7,027 bases of DNA from JBLHGN01 sp047616325. GTDB taxonomy: Bacteria > Pseudomonadota > Gammaproteobacteria > Pseudomonadales > Cellvibrionaceae. Position 1 is the stretch's first letter; the number at the start of each line of letters is the position of its first letter. The translations under genes were made by a program, and so were the position numbers. Of the stretch, positions 6,435-7,027 are shown in pieces. Under the pieces are notes generated by a model. It did no database searches and was not told the origin of the DNA. It saw only the letters and a program-made list of their open reading frames with translations. Where the stretch lies: positions 1 to 7,027 of the forward strand of contig JBLHGN010000196.1 in the NCBI GenBank assembly GCA_047616325.1, given 5' to 3'.

Positions 6435-6755
6435 ATGAAAAACACAAAGGCCCTAAAGCGTCAATACACCAGCCGATCCGAATCCGAATGGCGGTCCATT
6501 GTCGATGGATACAAAACCAGCACTCTCACACAACAAAGCTTCTGTTAAAAACACGGCATAGCAATAAGCGGGTTTCATCATTGGCGGAAACGCTTTTCCG
6601 AAGCTTCACCAAGGTCAACCCCGCCCCGGTTTATCGAGATGTCATCAACAGACGAGAGGCTACCTGTTGTTCAAGCTGAAGCTAATCAAACAGAATGGGA
6701 TGTTGTTGAGCTAGAGCCTTCCCAAAGTTTCATATTGCGTATTAGAGTCGCTTAA
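6435..6755 (+). pseudogene. tnpA: IS66-family accessory gene tnpA with an internal stop
   Basis: The 106-codon frame matches IS66 accessory protein TnpA: W-RSIVDGYKTSTLTQQSFC, then KHGIAISGFHHWRKRF (the S-x-x-FC-x-x-HGI-x-x-x-x-FHHWRKR helix-turn-helix-type core), and an acidic, strand-rich tail ending FILRIRVA. TAA at codon 38 (6546-6548) falls between FC and KHG, where relatives have Gln or Glu, so one base change explains it. The rest is in frame from ATG to TAA at 6753-6755. AGAGGA at 6423-6428, six bases before the ATG, is a good ribosome binding site. The start and the coupling to tnpB have the normal IS66 layout. Confidence 0.85.
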
Positions 6756-6756
6756 G

Positions 6757-6816
6757 GTGTTTTTTCTGATCTTCAGGTAAAAATATGGCTATACGCCGAA
6801 GCCACCGACATGCGTA
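6757..6816 (+). pseudogene. tnpB: IS66-family accessory gene tnpB, N-terminal stub
   Basis: GTG at 6757, one base after the tnpA stop, starts VFF and then loses frame. Adding one T to the T6 run (6760-6765) restores VFFSDLQVKIWLYAEATDMR, the characteristic TnpB opening (MFF...V-WLYAEPTDMRKSYDGL). After TDMR the similarity stops abruptly at about 6816, where a pair of direct repeats begins. Only about 20 of the usual roughly 110-120 residues remain. Confidence 0.75.
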
Positions 6817-6817
6817 A

Positions 6818-6845
6818 TTATGCGGAGTGTTCCGTTATGCGCAGT
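6818..6845. repeat. Paired 11-base direct repeats at the IS66 break point
   Basis: TTATGCGGAGT (6818-6828) and TTATGCGCAGT (6835-6845) differ at one base and are spaced 17 bases start to start. They begin exactly where the tnpB similarity ends. Short repeated arms of this kind can be binding sites of a tyrosine recombinase at an element end; that reading is inference. Confidence 0.5.
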
Positions 6846-6966
6846 TGCACCTTGCCTAACTAATTAAACCCAAATATTTAACATACTTAGGGTCTCTAGC
6901 TTATTGGACTTTGGACTGATTGGGCGGCCTAAAGTGGAAAAACAACAAAATAAATAAAATAAACTC
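6846..6966. other. Non-coding stretch between the IS66 break point and the right-end promoter
   Basis: No gene-like reading frame was found. The segment contains two TGGACT copies (6905 and 6912) and, at 6939-6963, a run consisting almost only of A with scattered T and C just before the -35 box. Confidence 0.35.
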
Positions 6967-7019
6967 TTGACAAAATGCCGCTAATCGCGACAAATTTTTG
7001 TTAACTAACAAAAATTTGT
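6967..7019 (+). promoter_or_regulatory. Probable promoter with overlapping repressor operator for a gene to the right
   Basis: A consensus -35 box TTGACA (6967-6972) is preceded by an A-rich, UP-element-like tract (6939-6963). Seventeen bases downstream begins a perfect palindrome: 14-base arms ACAAATTTTTGTTA (6990-7003) and TAACAAAAATTTGT (7006-7019) around AC. The -10 region (ACAAAT, a poor match) lies inside the left arm. A dimeric regulator bound there would cover the promoter. The stem is AT-only apart from two G-C type pairs and has no T tail, so it is unlikely to be a terminator. The controlled gene is outside the window. Confidence 0.5.
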
Positions 7020-7027
7020 GTTTCTGA

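Larger units (their letters stand above)
6345..6816 (+). mobile_element. Truncated IS66-family insertion sequence remnant
   Basis: It contains the tnpA-tnpB gene order typical of IS66 elements but no tnpC transposase. The left limit is a guess: GTGCGCCGTAACC begins 90 bases before tnpA, about the right distance for a left end, yet it does not match the usual GTAAGCG start well. The right limit is where the tnpB similarity breaks off, at the direct repeats around 6818. Without tnpC and with both accessory genes broken it cannot move. Confidence 0.65.

Noticed and set aside
6990..7019. Rho-independent terminator
   Set aside because: The stem is almost entirely A-T, there is no T tract after it, and a -35 box sits at promoter distance upstream.
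1..7027. CRISPR array, rRNA or tRNA genes
   Set aside because: No regularly spaced repeats and no cloverleaf or rRNA-like segments were found on either strand by eye.

Overview
The window looks like an accessory, mobile-element-rich stretch of a proteobacterial chromosome or plasmid, most likely a gammaproteobacterium. The evidence is an SOS-box-controlled umuDC pair, ISL3- and IS66-type insertion sequence remnants and several decayed genes; nothing in it fixes a genus. Only three genes look intact: umuD, umuC and an SF2 helicase. Family names come from recalled sequence patterns, not from a database search.

Left part (1-2135, minus strand). The left edge is the N-terminal end of an ISL3-family transposase, disrupted by a frameshift and a stop. 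Its probable terminal inverted repeat ends at 391, 13 bases past the umuC stop. Next comes an umuD-umuC operon with a 4-base ATGA overlap. Upstream of umuD are a good sigma-70-type promoter and a perfect CTGT-N8-ACAG LexA operator. UmuC is full length and has its metal-binding carboxylates. The UmuD-like protein has lost both residues of the self-cleavage dyad: Asp replaces Ser and Arg replaces Lys. It is the most unusual thing here.

Middle part (2136-3887). Reading away from the umuD promoter there is a minus-strand gene relic with several stops and one frame change; its C-terminal part resembles the N-terminal region of a group of AAA ATPases. A plus-strand tyrosine recombinase fossil follows, retaining the HxxR box but not the catalytic Tyr. 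Next to it is a 70-base element with an 11-bp outer stem and two small inner hairpins, then about 550 bases without a convincing gene.

Right part (3888-7027). A complete 567-residue DEAD/DEAH (SF2) helicase of the SSL2/RadD-like type is followed by an apparently decayed, unrecognised ORF chain. Then comes an IS66 remnant: tnpA with an internal stop, and tnpB cut off after its start region with a one-base frameshift. The tnpB similarity ends at a pair of 11-base direct repeats. The last 60 bases hold a TTGACA -35 box and a perfect 14-bp-arm palindrome, probably the promoter and operator of a gene to the right of the window.

As a unit, the functional content is a damage-inducible translesion polymerase operon and a lone helicase, surrounded by debris from repeated insertion and recombination.
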